Source: WTAW01 sp964406575 (GTDB lineage: Bacteria; Acidobacteriota; Aminicenantia; Aminicenantales; Aminicenantaceae). Taken from it: DNA of 64,000 nt. This document shows, one piece after another, positions 17,386-26,750 of this stretch. The position numbers and the translations under genes are program-made. Within the stretch, counting starts at the first letter, position 1. Each line of letters starts with the position of its first letter. The stretch is taken from the NCBI GenBank assembly GCA_964406575.1, contig CAYOSH010000001.1:124001-188000 (forward strand), written 5' to 3'. Under the pieces are notes generated by a model. It saw only the letters and a program-made list of their open reading frames with translations. It searched no databases and was not told the origin of the DNA.

Positions 17386-18576
17386 ATGTGTGACTTGAGA
17401 GAAGTTTTTATAGTTAGTGGTGCACGCACGGCTATCGGGAGTTTTTTGGGATCGTTGAAGGAATTTAAGGCTCCTGAGCTGGGCGGGTTTGCCATAAAAG
17501 AAGCCCTAGCGAGAGCTGCTGTCTCAGGTAAGGACGTCGGAGAAGTTATCATGGGGAATGTCGTTTCTGCAGGATTGGGGCAGGCCCCGGCCAAACAGGC
17601 CTGCATGAAGGGAGGGATCCCTCCGACCGTGAACAGCTTTGCCATCAACAAGGTCTGTGGTTCGGGATTGAAAGCCGTGGAACTGGCTGCCAATTCTATC
17701 TGGTTGGAGAAAAATGAGATCGTGGTTGCCGGGGGTATGGAGAGTATGAGCCAGGCGCCCCACATGGTGTGGGGTGTTCGGGAAGGCGTTAAATTCGGGG
17801 ATCTCAAGATGAAGGATGCCATGATTTTTGATGGGCTCTGGTGTGCTTTCGACGACCAGCACATGGGGATGACTGGCGAGGTGATCGCTGAGAAATTCGG
17901 AGCGACTCGGGAGGAGCAGGATACATATGCCGTCAGCAGCCACCAGAAGGCTCTCCATGCGACCGAAAAAGGATATTTGAAAGAGGAGATCGTTCCTGTA
18001 GAAGTGCCTCAACGGAAAGGCGAGCCGGTCGTCTTTGCCCTGGACGAGGGACCTCGGAAGGATGCCACACTTGAAAAATTAGCCAAGCTTCGGCCGGCCT
18101 TCACCAAAGAGGGAACCGTGACCGCCGGAAATGCCTCCAGCCTTAATGACGGCGGAGCGGCTGTGGTTGTGGCCTCTGAGGATGCTGTCAAAGAAAAAAA
18201 ACTCACGCCGATGGCCCGGATCGTAGGAACGAGCAAAAATGCGCTGGAACCTAAAATGGTGATGTATGCACCAAAGGGAGCCATAGAGAAACTCCTGGCC
18301 AATGCGGGCTGGAAAAAAGAGGAGGTTGACCTTTTCGAGATCAATGAAGCCTTTTCTTCCCAGCTGGTGGTGCTTATCAGAGAGATGGGTCTCGACAGGG
18401 AAAAAGTCAATGTGCACGGGGGCGCTGTAGCTCTGGGACACCCCATCGGAGCTACAGGAGCTCGGATTTTGATCACTTTGCTCTATGCGCTCAAACACAG
18501 AGGTTTGAAAAAAGGCATTGCCTCTCTATGCTTGGGAGGCGGAGACGCAGTGGCCATGGCTGTGGAAATGGTCTAG
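17386..18576 (+). CDS. acetyl-CoA C-acyltransferase (thiolase)
   Basis: A 396-residue thiolase. The acyl-accepting Cys lies in NKVCGSGLKAVELA (about 85-98), the second motif is NEAFSSQLV, the His is in GGAVALGHPIGATGAR, and the C-terminal Cys is in SLCLGGGDAVAM (the usual form is CIGGGMG, so this loop is slightly divergent). It condenses or cleaves acetoacetyl-CoA or longer 3-ketoacyl-CoA. Fifteen bases separate it from the hydroxyacyl-CoA dehydrogenase gene, making a two-step beta-oxidation or butyrate-type pair. Confidence 0.94.
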   Translation: MCDLREVFIVSGARTAIGSFLGSLKEFKAPELGGFAIKEALARAAVSGKDVGEVIMGNVVSAGLGQAPAKQACMKGGIPPTVNSFAINKVCGSGLKAVELAANSIWLEKNEIVVAGGMESMSQAPHMVWGVREGVKFGDLKMKDAMIFDGLWCAFDDQHMGMTGEVIAEKFGATREEQDTYAVSSHQKALHATEKGYLKEEIVPVEVPQRKGEPVVFALDEGPRKDATLEKLAKLRPAFTKEGTVTAGNASSLNDGGAAVVVASEDAVKEKKLTPMARIVGTSKNALEPKMVMYAPKGAIEKLLANAGWKKEEVDLFEINEAFSSQLVVLIREMGLDREKVNVHGGAVALGHPIGATGARILITLLYALKHRGLKKGIASLCLGGGDAVAMAVEMV

Positions 18577-18590
18577 AAGGAGAGCGGAGG

Positions 18591-19442
18591 ATGGATATCA
18601 AAAAGATAGGCATTATCGGTTCGGGGACGATGGGCACAGGGATTGCCCAGGTCGCTGCCAGTTCGGGTTTTAAAGTCATTCTCAATGATCTCGAGGAGGA
18701 ATACCTTGAGCGATCCCTGAAAATCATGGATAAAAGCCTGTCTAAGCTTGCGGAAAAGGGCAAGATCGACGAAAAAAAAGATTCCATTTTGGATCGTATT
18801 AAGGTCACGACATGCCTTGCTGACCTCAGGCCGTCTGATTTTGTTGTGGAAGCGGTTTTTGAGGACCTGGATATCAAGACCAAAGTTATCACCGCTGTTG
18901 ACGAGGTTCTTGCGCCTGAAGTGATTATCGCGTCGAACACCTCTTCGATATCGATCACCCGGTTGGCGGCTCTGACCAAACGGCCGGAAAAGTTTATGGG
19001 AATGCATTTCATGAATCCTGTCCCGCTGATGACCCTCGTGGAGTTGATCAAAGGGATCGCCACAACCCAAGAGACATTCGAGGTGGTTAAGAGTCTTGCA
19101 GAGACCATGGGAAAAGTTCCTGTTGAGGCCAATGATTATCCCGGATTCATCGCCAACCGCATCCTCATTCCCATGATCAATGAGGCGGTTTATGCCCTCA
19201 TGGAAGGCGTGGGTTCTGCCGAAGCCATCGACCAGGTGATGAAGCTGGGGATGAACCATCCGATGGGACCTTTAGCGCTGGCCGACCTTATCGGTTTGGA
19301 TGTCTGTCTGGATATCATGAATGTCCTTTATGAAGGTTTTAAGGATTCAAAATACAGACCCTGCCCGTTGCTGCAGAAAATGGTGAATGCTGGATATCTT
19401 GGCCGAAAGTCCGGAAGAGGATTTTACGATTACAGCAAGTAG
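18591..19442 (+). CDS. 3-hydroxyacyl-CoA (3-hydroxybutyryl-CoA) dehydrogenase
   Basis: A 283-residue enzyme of the short, bacterial 3-hydroxybutyryl-CoA dehydrogenase type. N-terminal NAD(P) motif IGIIGSGTMGTGIAQVAA (about 6-23); the family signature is around MGMHFMNPVPLMTLVEL (about 140) with the catalytic His; the C-terminal helical domain contains DYPGFIANRILIPMINEA. The ATG at 18591 has GCGGAGG immediately before it; an upstream in-frame start inside the thiolase gene was rejected. It interconverts 3-hydroxyacyl-CoA and 3-ketoacyl-CoA, the substrate of the adjacent thiolase. Confidence 0.94.
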   Translation: MDIKKIGIIGSGTMGTGIAQVAASSGFKVILNDLEEEYLERSLKIMDKSLSKLAEKGKIDEKKDSILDRIKVTTCLADLRPSDFVVEAVFEDLDIKTKVITAVDEVLAPEVIIASNTSSISITRLAALTKRPEKFMGMHFMNPVPLMTLVELIKGIATTQETFEVVKSLAETMGKVPVEANDYPGFIANRILIPMINEAVYALMEGVGSAEAIDQVMKLGMNHPMGPLALADLIGLDVCLDIMNVLYEGFKDSKYRPCPLLQKMVNAGYLGRKSGRGFYDYSK

Positions 19443-19581
19443 GGCCAAAGATAAAGGACATGGGCAAAAAAATGCAGAATAAATAAAACTGCCGTGCGGT
19501 GTGAAAAGCACTGGCTAAGGTTTGAATTCGAGTTTGGGAACACCTGCCTGACGTTATACGGCAGGAAATGAGGAGGAGAGG

Positions 19582-20619
19582 ATGACCGAGGAAAAGGATC
19601 AAAAGCAAGAATCCCGGAACAGGGCCATAGAGACCGCTCTGTCTCAGATAGAGAAACAATTCGGTAAGGGCGCCATTATGAAAATGGGGCAGAAGGGAGC
19701 CGCTGTCAAAGTGCCATCGATCCCCACGGGTTCAATAGCATTCGACTTGAGCCTGGGGATCGGAGGCTTCCCGAGAGGACGTGTTGTCGAAATTTTCGGT
19801 CCTGAAGCAACGGGGAAGACCACCTTGGCGCTCCATGTGATCGCAGAGGCCCAGAAACAGGGAGGACAGGCCGCATTTATCGATGCGGAACACGCAATGG
19901 ACCCAACCTATGCCGCGAGTGTTGGCGTGGATGTGGACAACCTCCTCATTTCACAGCCTGATTATGGTGAGCAGGCCCTGGAGATCGCTGAGGTGCTCGT
20001 GCGGAGCGGTGCTGTCGATGTCATCGTGGTGGATTCCGTAGCCGCGCTCGTTCCTAAAGCAGAGCTGGAAGGAGAGATGGGCGATGCCCATATGGGACTC
20101 CAGGCACGGCTCATGTCTCAGGCGCTTCGGAAACTGACGGCGATCGTCAGCCGCTCAAAGACCTGCTTCATTTTTGTGAACCAGATCAGGGAGAAGATCG
20201 GCTTTTTCTTGGGAAGTCCCGAAACGACCACGGGGGGAAGAGCGCTCAAATTCTACTCGTCCATGAGGATCGATATCCGGAGGTTGGCGACGCTTAAGGA
20301 AGGAGAAAAGGTTATCGGAAACAGGGTGAAGGTCAAGATCGTAAAGAACAAGATGGCTCCTCCGTTCCGGACCGCTCAGTTCGACATCATTTATGGAGAG
20401 GGGATCTCCAGAGAAGGAGATTTGATCGATTGCGGGACTGAGGTGGGCCTAATCGAAAAGACAGGGACCTGGTATTCCTACAAAGGCGAAAGGCTGGGCC
20501 AGGGTAAGGAAAACGTGAAAAAACTCCTCAAAGAGAAGGGGGAATTGGCCGAAGAACTGGACCGCGAGATACGGAAAAACTATGGTCTTGGGCCTGCAGA
20601 GCCAGAAAAAACGGCTTGA
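19582..20619 (+). CDS. recA: recombinase RecA
   Basis: A 345-residue RecA: N-terminal AIETALSQIEKQFGKGAIMK, Walker A GPEATGKTT (about 73-81), Walker B region VDVIVVDSVAAL, L2-loop residues in SPETTTGGRALKFYSS, and the C-terminal acidic domain. It forms ATP-dependent filaments on single-stranded DNA for recombination and stimulates LexA autocleavage. GAGGAGAGG precedes the ATG. No recX or lexA is adjacent and no convincing SOS box was seen. Confidence 0.98.
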   Translation: MTEEKDQKQESRNRAIETALSQIEKQFGKGAIMKMGQKGAAVKVPSIPTGSIAFDLSLGIGGFPRGRVVEIFGPEATGKTTLALHVIAEAQKQGGQAAFIDAEHAMDPTYAASVGVDVDNLLISQPDYGEQALEIAEVLVRSGAVDVIVVDSVAALVPKAELEGEMGDAHMGLQARLMSQALRKLTAIVSRSKTCFIFVNQIREKIGFFLGSPETTTGGRALKFYSSMRIDIRRLATLKEGEKVIGNRVKVKIVKNKMAPPFRTAQFDIIYGEGISREGDLIDCGTEVGLIEKTGTWYSYKGERLGQGKENVKKLLKEKGELAEELDREIRKNYGLGPAEPEKTA

Positions 20620-20660
20620 GAAGGCCAAATACAGAGGACATTATCGAAGACCCTTCTCAA
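20616..20660 (+). terminator. inverted repeat at the end of recA
   Basis: TTGAGAAGG (20616-20624, overlapping the stop codon) and CCTTCTCAA (20652-20660) are perfectly complementary with a 27-base loop. An A-run follows directly, and a run of T appears only about ten bases later. It is a 3'-end hairpin but only a weak candidate for intrinsic termination. Confidence 0.35.
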
Positions 20661-20744
20661 AAAATCTTTCCTTTTTGTGTCTCTCTTTTTTTTGATAACA
20701 TTCTGCGTATGGATTTTTTTATCAAACGATAAGGAGTCGTTATT

Positions 20745-22481
20745 GTGTTGAACACTATCGCAAAAAAATGGATGTGGCTGGCCGTCTGTGTCTGGGCCAT
20801 GGGACTGCTCCTTGTATCGGATGTCCATCCTTGTGTCTTTGGCGATCCTGATGCGGATGTCTTGACACAAAAAGTTGATCAACTGTTCGTTTCCTGGGAC
20901 AAACCGGGCTCACCAGGATGTGCCCTCGGGATCATCAAAGATGGGCAGTTGATCTATGCGCGGGGCTACGGGATGGCCAATCTGGAGTACGTCATCCCCA
21001 TCACGGCAAAATCCATCTTCCGCATCGGATCGACCTCCAAACAGTTTACGGCCATGTGTTTGGCCCTGCTCGAGGAAGAGGGAAAATTGTCCCTGGATGA
21101 CGGCATCAGGAAGTACTTACCCCAGATGCCAGAATATGCTGAGGCCATCACCATCAGGCACCTCATCCATCACACCTCTGGTATTCGGGATTATCTCACA
21201 CTTGCTGAGATTGCCGGCTTACGGGAAGATGACTATTTTACCGATGAAGAGGTTGTCGACCTTCTGGCCCGTCAGAAAGAACTCAATTTTAAACCCGGAG
21301 AGGAGCACCTCTACAGCAACTCCGGGTATTTTTTGCTCTCACAGATCGTGAAGGCAGCATCGGGGGAATCCCTGAGGGAATACGCGGATGAAAAAATATT
21401 CCAACCGCTGGGCATGACGGACACGCATTTTCACGATGACCACACCCAAATCGTCAAGAACAGAGCTTCGGGCTATTCTCCCAAAAAAGGGGGCGGCTAT
21501 GCCATTAGCATGACCACACTGCCCATGATCGGGGACGGAGGCGTGTTCACCTGTGTGAAGGACCTTTTTCTCTGGGACCAGAATTTTTATGAGAACAAAT
21601 TAGGGAAGAACGGGCAGGCGTTGATCGAAAAGATCCAGACGCCTGGAGTTTTAAACAATGGAGACAAGCTGGATTATGCCTTCGGGCTCGGAGTGAGAGA
21701 ATACAAAGGCTTGAAGATGATCAGCCATGGAGGGGCTTTTGTCGGTTACCGCGCGGACATGATCCGCTTTCCCGAGCAGAAGTTTTCCGTCATCTGCCTG
21801 GCGAACCTGAGCTCTTTTAACCCGAGTCTGATGGCGCAGAAGGTTGCAGATATCTATCTGGCGGGTTTATTCAAAGAAAAGACTGAAAAAACCAAAACGT
21901 CTTCGCCTGAGAAACCAAAAATTATAAAGCTCACCGAATTAGAACTTAAGACAAAAACCGGTAACTACTATGACCGAGAGAGAGATGTTCTCTGGACTGT
22001 CGCTTTAGAAAAAAACCAGCTTCAGGTGCGGGCTCCATTCACCCGGTTTATGATCTCTCCCATCAGTCCCTCACGCTTTATCGCTGAGGAGGTCCGCTTT
22101 AAACTCGAGATTGAGTTCGAGAAACAAGAGGAAAATCAAACATATGTCCTTAATGCCTGGATAGAGGGGAAAAAACAAGGGATGTATGAGCCTATCCAGG
22201 TTACCGAGCCGACCGCCGAAGAACTGAATGAATATGCCGGCAAGTATTACAGCGAAGAACTTGATGCCGCCTATCTTCTCGAATTCCAACAGGGGAAGCT
22301 TTTTTTGCGGCATGAGAATCCGCACAAGGACTATCCGAGGGCAGCTCTGAAACCCACCTTTAAGGACAGATTTCAGGTCGGGCGCTGGAAGCTGAGTTTT
22401 ATCAGGAGCGCAAATCAAGGCATCATCGGATTCAAAGTGAACGCCGGCCGCGTGCAAAACATCTTCTTTGGAAAGCAGTAA
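20745..22481 (+). CDS. secreted serine hydrolase (class C beta-lactamase/DD-peptidase fold)
   Basis: A 578-residue exported protein with a signal peptide (about 1-27). Catalytic motifs: SxxK in GSTSKQFT (about 88-95), YxN in LYSNSGYFLL (about 189) and HxG in ISHGGAFVG (about 326). The C-terminal 180 residues form an all-beta extension (LKTKTGNYYDRERDVLWTVA) like lipocalin-type tails of these proteins. Such proteins act as esterases, D-aminopeptidases or amidases rather than as resistance enzymes. The GTG start at 20745 has AAGGAG at good spacing. Substrate unknown. One of four such genes in the window. Confidence 0.88.
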   Translation: MLNTIAKKWMWLAVCVWAMGLLLVSDVHPCVFGDPDADVLTQKVDQLFVSWDKPGSPGCALGIIKDGQLIYARGYGMANLEYVIPITAKSIFRIGSTSKQFTAMCLALLEEEGKLSLDDGIRKYLPQMPEYAEAITIRHLIHHTSGIRDYLTLAEIAGLREDDYFTDEEVVDLLARQKELNFKPGEEHLYSNSGYFLLSQIVKAASGESLREYADEKIFQPLGMTDTHFHDDHTQIVKNRASGYSPKKGGGYAISMTTLPMIGDGGVFTCVKDLFLWDQNFYENKLGKNGQALIEKIQTPGVLNNGDKLDYAFGLGVREYKGLKMISHGGAFVGYRADMIRFPEQKFSVICLANLSSFNPSLMAQKVADIYLAGLFKEKTEKTKTSSPEKPKIIKLTELELKTKTGNYYDRERDVLWTVALEKNQLQVRAPFTRFMISPISPSRFIAEEVRFKLEIEFEKQEENQTYVLNAWIEGKKQGMYEPIQVTEPTAEELNEYAGKYYSEELDAAYLLEFQQGKLFLRHENPHKDYPRAALKPTFKDRFQVGRWKLSFIRSANQGIIGFKVNAGRVQNIFFGKQ

Positions 22482-22562
22482 TTTTTGAGGGGCTCATTGT
22501 TGTGATAAGCCTTTTTTAGATTTATTCTGGCTTTGTATTTAAGGCGTTTTGTTAAGTCTAGA

Positions 22563-22574
22563 GTCAGGCCTGAC
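22563..22574. repeat. perfect 12-base palindrome GTCAGGCCTGAC
   Basis: Lies in the gap between the serine hydrolase and tspO, about 85 bases before the TspO start, and is followed after 16 bases by a T-run. The core GTCAGG/CCTGAC recurs in the terminator at 49141-49190. Could be an operator or part of a 3' hairpin. Confidence 0.35.
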
Positions 22575-22659
22575 AGGTTTGCCGAGTTTTTTTGACCATT
22601 GGATCTTTAGAGCTGATCGGTCTGATGTTTAGAAATGTTCGGACTCTGGAGGTGTCACA

Positions 22660-23139
22660 ATGAAAACAGGGGATGTTTTCAAGCTTATCGTTTCGATCGT
22701 TGTCTGTCAGCTGGCCGGAGTGATCGGGGGAATATTCACGGCATCGTCAGTGGAGACTTGGTATGCCACACTGACAAAACCCGCATTCAATCCGCCGAAT
22801 TGGCTTTTTTCTCCGGTGTGGATCACGCTTTATGCACTTATGGGAATTGCACTTTTTTTGGTGTGGAAAAGAGGCTTCCACGCAGAAGGCGTTAAAAACG
22901 CTCTTTCTTTCTTCGGAGTGCAGCTTGCGCTGAATTCGTTATGGTCTATCCTCTTTTTCGGATTAAAAATGCCCCTCCTGGCCTTTATAGAGATTGTCAT
23001 CTTGTGGGGATTTATACTGATGACGTTTTTAAAATTCAAGAGGATCTCAAGGCTTGCCGGGGCCTTACTCGTTCCATACATTTTGTGGGTGAGCTTTGCT
23101 GCGGTGCTCAACTTTTTCTTGTGGTATCTCAACCGCTAA
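22660..23139 (+). CDS. tspO: TspO/MBR family tryptophan-rich sensory protein
   Basis: A 159-residue five-helix membrane protein. The family-defining segment WYATLTKPAFNPPNWLFSPV (about 32-51) and a second helix WITLYALMGIALFLVWK are clear; a third motif is LALNSLWSILFFGLKMPLLA. TspO proteins bind and may degrade porphyrins and take part in stress responses. A GGAGGTG ribosome site precedes the ATG. It is monocistronic and convergent with the next gene. Confidence 0.92.
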   Translation: MKTGDVFKLIVSIVVCQLAGVIGGIFTASSVETWYATLTKPAFNPPNWLFSPVWITLYALMGIALFLVWKRGFHAEGVKNALSFFGVQLALNSLWSILFFGLKMPLLAFIEIVILWGFILMTFLKFKRISRLAGALLVPYILWVSFAAVLNFFLWYLNR

Positions 23140-23145
23140 CGACCA

Positions 23146-23172
23146 GTCCAGCTATCGCAGGATAACTTGGAC
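23146..23172. terminator. hairpin between convergent genes
   Basis: GTCCA..TATC (23146-23156), loop GCAG, then GATA..TGGAC (23161-23172), with a small internal loop. It sits directly after tspO and before the convergent C45-type gene. No T-run follows on either strand, so a bidirectional 3'-end hairpin is only suggested. Confidence 0.3.
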
Positions 23173-23303
23173 AGCTGACGCGCTTTTCGAATCCTGCCAT
23201 AGATTGTTCAATAAAGGGAACATATTGTGTTATAAGAAATAAAAAATCCGTGTTCTCTGGGATATTCTTTTTGGATTCTGTGATTTGAAAGTTGAAATCT
23301 TTT

Positions 23304-24560
23304 TTAAGACTCAGGTATCTGGTCCTTGATGTCCGGGAAAGATTCGCACAGCGACAGGTAAACCCAGTCGGCCATTTCTTTCTGATAGGAAGCCATCTCC
23401 TCTTTTTTGGGTTTCTCATTCTCCCACTTTGCGAGCATCGTCTCTGTTTTTTCCAAGACTTTGTTTTCGATGGGGATGATGCGGTTAAGAACGCCGTTGC
23501 CTCTATAGGTCAAAAGCCTGGTCACGTTGAGATATTGCCGCATGTGTCCTCGTGTGTCTGGGTAGAGGTAGTTGTTCAGGGCAATAGCGAAGTCATTGAG
23601 AGGGGCTGTCCCCTCCCCTCCCGCGACCTCTGGAATGGCTTCAGCGTGGGCCCATAAGGGGATGGCAGCGGTGCAGATCGCCTGTCCTAGAAGCACCCAC
23701 ATGGTTGAGAGGTAGGCTTTATCAGGGCTGGCAGCCCCATGAAACAGAGTGACAGATACGGTGGAATTGCGGTTGATAGTGTCTGTAGTGTTGATATAGA
23801 CGGGGGCAGCGGGATCGAATGCTTTTGGTTCGGACAAGGGATAAGAATGCAGTTTTTCGTTGACCAGGTCTCGTGCCGCCTCCTGGAGGATGAAGGGGAC
23901 ATTCAAGCATCCTTCTGCCGAGGCCGATTGGAAGAGCTGCGATATCCGCTCAAACCGGATGTACCCTCCTCCTCCATGTTTCACCGGTGAGGTGAAGGCG
24001 TAATTTGTGCGGACGATATAGCCCTGCGGGGCTACACGCGGATCGTTGGCGTCAAATTTGACATAGGAGGAATTCCGGGTTTCGAAAAAGCAGGCATTCC
24101 CCTTGGCATCGATCACACCAAAGTTAGCTCCTACCTGCCTGTGTCCGTTCGTTTCATCGAGTAATTTTTCAAAGTCGGCCACATCGGCACACTCCCCAAG
24201 AGCGCGTTTCATAAAAATCCCGTTCTCTCCCATGCCGACCATACCTGTGCTTTCAGCGAGGTCTGAGGATGCGGAGTTCATAATGGCAAAACCTTCGGAG
24301 TTGATGCCGGCCCACACATTCTTAAGCTCTTTGTCTAGCGGATGAACGATCCCGATAAAGCTGTATTTGCTTCCTAGGAGAAAGGCCATTTTATTTGGCA
24401 GAGCGGATGTGTCTCTATTTTTCCAGAGGAGCGGCCGGCCATCCGGCGTGGCTTTGCCCGAAACGACGGCCACGGTGCACGGCGTCACAGCCGTCTGAGC
24501 GACAAGGAATAGAGAGACGAAAATAATAAACGATTTGGCGAAAACTCCCAGGTTTTTCAT
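23304..24560 (-). CDS. secreted Ntn-hydrolase of the C45/acyltransferase-like type
   Basis: A 418-residue protein with a signal peptide (about 1-26) followed at once by PCTVAVVSGKATPDGRPLLW. Cys28 is placed like the autocatalytically exposed nucleophile of C45 (acyl-CoA:6-APA acyltransferase-like) Ntn hydrolases, and NRDTS and GINSEGFAIMNSAS are further family-like segments. In this superfamily processing normally exposes the Cys; here signal peptide removal plus trimming would do so. Substrate is probably an amide or acyl-amino acid. The family assignment is moderately sure, activity unknown. Confidence 0.7.
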   Translation of the reverse strand: MKNLGVFAKSFIIFVSLFLVAQTAVTPCTVAVVSGKATPDGRPLLWKNRDTSALPNKMAFLLGSKYSFIGIVHPLDKELKNVWAGINSEGFAIMNSASSDLAESTGMVGMGENGIFMKRALGECADVADFEKLLDETNGHRQVGANFGVIDAKGNACFFETRNSSYVKFDANDPRVAPQGYIVRTNYAFTSPVKHGGGGYIRFERISQLFQSASAEGCLNVPFILQEAARDLVNEKLHSYPLSEPKAFDPAAPVYINTTDTINRNSTVSVTLFHGAASPDKAYLSTMWVLLGQAICTAAIPLWAHAEAIPEVAGGEGTAPLNDFAIALNNYLYPDTRGHMRQYLNVTRLLTYRGNGVLNRIIPIENKVLEKTETMLAKWENEKPKKEEMASYQKEMADWVYLSLCESFPDIKDQIPES

Positions 24561-24702
24561 CGCTTTCCTCCCGATAGTGTGTTGGATGATGAGGTAAAAA
24601 ACATTTTATGTATACAAAAAATTCGGCTTGTGTGTCATAAGAGTTGCAGTTCTATATAGATCGAGTTCAATATTTTATCCAAATCAAAAAAAAATTGATA
24701 GT

Positions 24703-25677
24703 CTAATTGTGCAATCCCTTTCTCACGTACAAAGCGATATCTTCATGGGTGGCGAACCAGACGTCTTTACGCGCCTTCATGTGCTTTATGAGCTCTTCGA
24801 GCATGACCATGCGGCTCCTGTGTCCGATGTATTTGGGGTGCATCGTCAGGACAAAAAGAGTTCCTTCCTCATAGGCTTTCTCGAACTCGCTGGCCCAGAT
24901 ATCAAAAACATCCATGGGTTTGATATGAGGGCGCACGCTGGTGTAGCGCCAGAAGCCAAAGTAGGGGTAGTCATCCAGGAGCCATTCCACCGGGAGCTCC
25001 ACAACGCCAGTTGGCCTTCCCTCTTCGACGAGCTCATAAGGACGGTCATCAGCCATGAGGCTGCTGTCATACACCAACCCCAGCTCTCTGATCAGCTTTA
25101 GTGTGGCGCGGCTGAAATCCCAGGAAGGGGTCCGGATTCCCGCAGGCGCTTTGCCTGTGGCTGCCTTAAGAGTTTCGTAAGATTTTCGCATGAGCATCCG
25201 TTCCTCTTCCTCGGAGAGCAGAGAGTTTCGCTCATGGATCCAGCCATGCATCCCCACCTCATGGTGCCCCTTGGAGACTATGGCTTTGATCTCATCAGGG
25301 TGAAGAAGGGCCGTGACGGCCGGGACAAAAAAACTGGCAGGGACATCATACTTATCTAGAAGAGAAAGAATCCTGGGAATAGCTGCGCGGGCGGCGTATT
25401 CTCCCTGGGAGAAGATTCCCGGAGAGATCTCCATGTCTCGCAGAGCATTGGTTTCCGAATCGAAATCAAAAGACAGGGCGACAGCGACCTTTGCTCCGTT
25501 GGGCCAGCTCGGGGGAGTGAGGTTTTTGCCCGCCCGGACCTCCTCCACCATGGCCTTGACCTTGTCGAGATTCCAATCCCAGGGTTTTTCCTCTTTCTTT
25601 TCAGCCTGGCAAAAGACGATGCCTGTTGCCATCACAAATGTCATCATCCAAACGGATAGACACGAGAGTCTTTTCAT
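24703..25677 (-). CDS. secreted polysaccharide deacetylase-family protein (NodB-like)
   Basis: A 324-residue protein with a signal peptide (about 1-24). The NodB-type domain shows the Asp motif ALSFDFDSET (about 64-73) and the metal-binding HEVGMHGWIHE segment (about 137), with IRTPSWDFSRATL as motif 3 and LTMHPKYIGH near the end. The WDWNLDK start and this arrangement resemble PuuE-type/peptide-amidase-like members as well as chitin deacetylases, so the substrate may be an amide other than a polysaccharide. The ATG at 25677 has a near-perfect AAGGAGG; an in-frame ATG at 25710 was rejected. Confidence 0.85.
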   Translation of the reverse strand: MKRLSCLSVWMMTFVMATGIVFCQAEKKEEKPWDWNLDKVKAMVEEVRAGKNLTPPSWPNGAKVAVALSFDFDSETNALRDMEISPGIFSQGEYAARAAIPRILSLLDKYDVPASFFVPAVTALLHPDEIKAIVSKGHHEVGMHGWIHERNSLLSEEEERMLMRKSYETLKAATGKAPAGIRTPSWDFSRATLKLIRELGLVYDSSLMADDRPYELVEEGRPTGVVELPVEWLLDDYPYFGFWRYTSVRPHIKPMDVFDIWASEFEKAYEEGTLFVLTMHPKYIGHRSRMVMLEELIKHMKARKDVWFATHEDIALYVRKGLHN

Positions 25678-25820
25678 TTTGTCCTCCTTTTTCCAATCCC
25701 ATGAATTCATTCAAATTTTGGGTTGTTTGTCCTGCGTCCTGTATTCGTCGCACTCAATGACGTTTCAGTTTTTCCCAGCAGCTGTGGTGTTCACCATAGA
25801 GCTTGGCGATTTCTAAACAA

Positions 25821-26549
25821 TCATCGAGGAAATCCGACGGCACTCATGTAGAGAATGCTTTCCTTATTGCCATCGATGTCCACGAGACGATTGACTTCCT
25901 CGTCATAAAGAGCACCGATCTGGCAGGTGCCGAGGCCTAAGGCTACGGCTGCCAGTGCCAGATTTTGAGCGATATGCCCAGCATCAAGATAAACATAGCG
26001 GTAGGCTCGCTGTTTGTACTTCCATTTAGACCTTTCAAAGAGCGCTGTCCATACAAAGACCACATTGGCCGAATAGGCCATATCCTGGTCCAGCGCTGCC
26101 CGAGCGATGTCTATCCGGAAATCTCCGTTTTTCAGTTGCTCGAGCTGGTGGCTCTTTACGTCATAGTGGCAGATACCCGGATCGATCGCCTCTACATTAT
26201 TCAGGACAAGATATGTCTCCACGGGGTACAGCGCTCCTGCCGAGGGGGATGTCCGGAATTCGAATCCCATAGCTTCTCTGGATATGCCCTGGGTGGCCCA
26301 TAGGAGCTGCGAAAGATGTTTTTTCTCCAGAGGGGTATTCCTGTAGCTTCGTATGCTTTGGCGGCCTATGATCGTTTCCCAGAGAGGCATTCCTCCCTCC
26401 ACATCAGGACTGTCCAGTTTGATTTTGGGTGAATCCGGATAAGTCTTGTATGTCTTGGGCTTGGTGCTCCAGACCAGCGGTCCGCCGGAGAGTTTTCCTC
26501 GGATGTATTTTGTCTCTTGCTGGAAAAGGTCGCCGATGGGTTTCTCCAC
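25821..26549 (-). CDS. SagB/ThcOx-type nitroreductase-fold oxidoreductase
   Basis: A 242-residue flavin enzyme. The FMN-binding start IIGRQSIRSYRNTPLEKKHL (about 60-79) and RTSPSAGALYPVETYLVL (about 100-117) are the SagB signature, followed by LDAGHIAQNLALAAVALGLG. Members oxidise azoline rings in RiPP biosynthesis, but here no cyclodehydratase or precursor peptide gene is adjacent, so this may be a stand-alone oxidoreductase. The start is GTG at 26549 with GGAGGG before it. Confidence 0.88.
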   Translation of the reverse strand: MEKPIGDLFQQETKYIRGKLSGGPLVWSTKPKTYKTYPDSPKIKLDSPDVEGGMPLWETIIGRQSIRSYRNTPLEKKHLSQLLWATQGISREAMGFEFRTSPSAGALYPVETYLVLNNVEAIDPGICHYDVKSHQLEQLKNGDFRIDIARAALDQDMAYSANVVFVWTALFERSKWKYKQRAYRYVYLDAGHIAQNLALAAVALGLGTCQIGALYDEEVNRLVDIDGNKESILYMSAVGFPR

Positions 26550-26560
26550 GATCCCTCCTC

Positions 26561-26623
26561 ATCTGGATTATTCATAAAATCAGTTAATGAATAACCCATC
26601 TTAGATCTGGATTATTCATAAAA
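26561..26623. repeat. direct repeat of a 19-base unit
   Basis: ATCTGGATTATTCATAAAA occurs at 26561-26579 and again, identical, at 26605-26623, with 25 bases between. The intervening ATGAATAA is the inverse of the inner TTATTCAT. It lies upstream of the SagB-type gene and downstream of the TPR hydrolase gene; it could be a double operator or a small mobile-repeat footprint. Confidence 0.5.
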
Positions 26624-26750
26624 GCTGCTGATTCATCTCTTTAAAAGCTATTTATTCTTGTAATCAGCATCTTTTACTTTTCAGTCGAGTTGATCTTGCT
26701 GCATCTGCTATGTTACCACCCACACGTGGCGGAAGATCAGAATTCTATCG

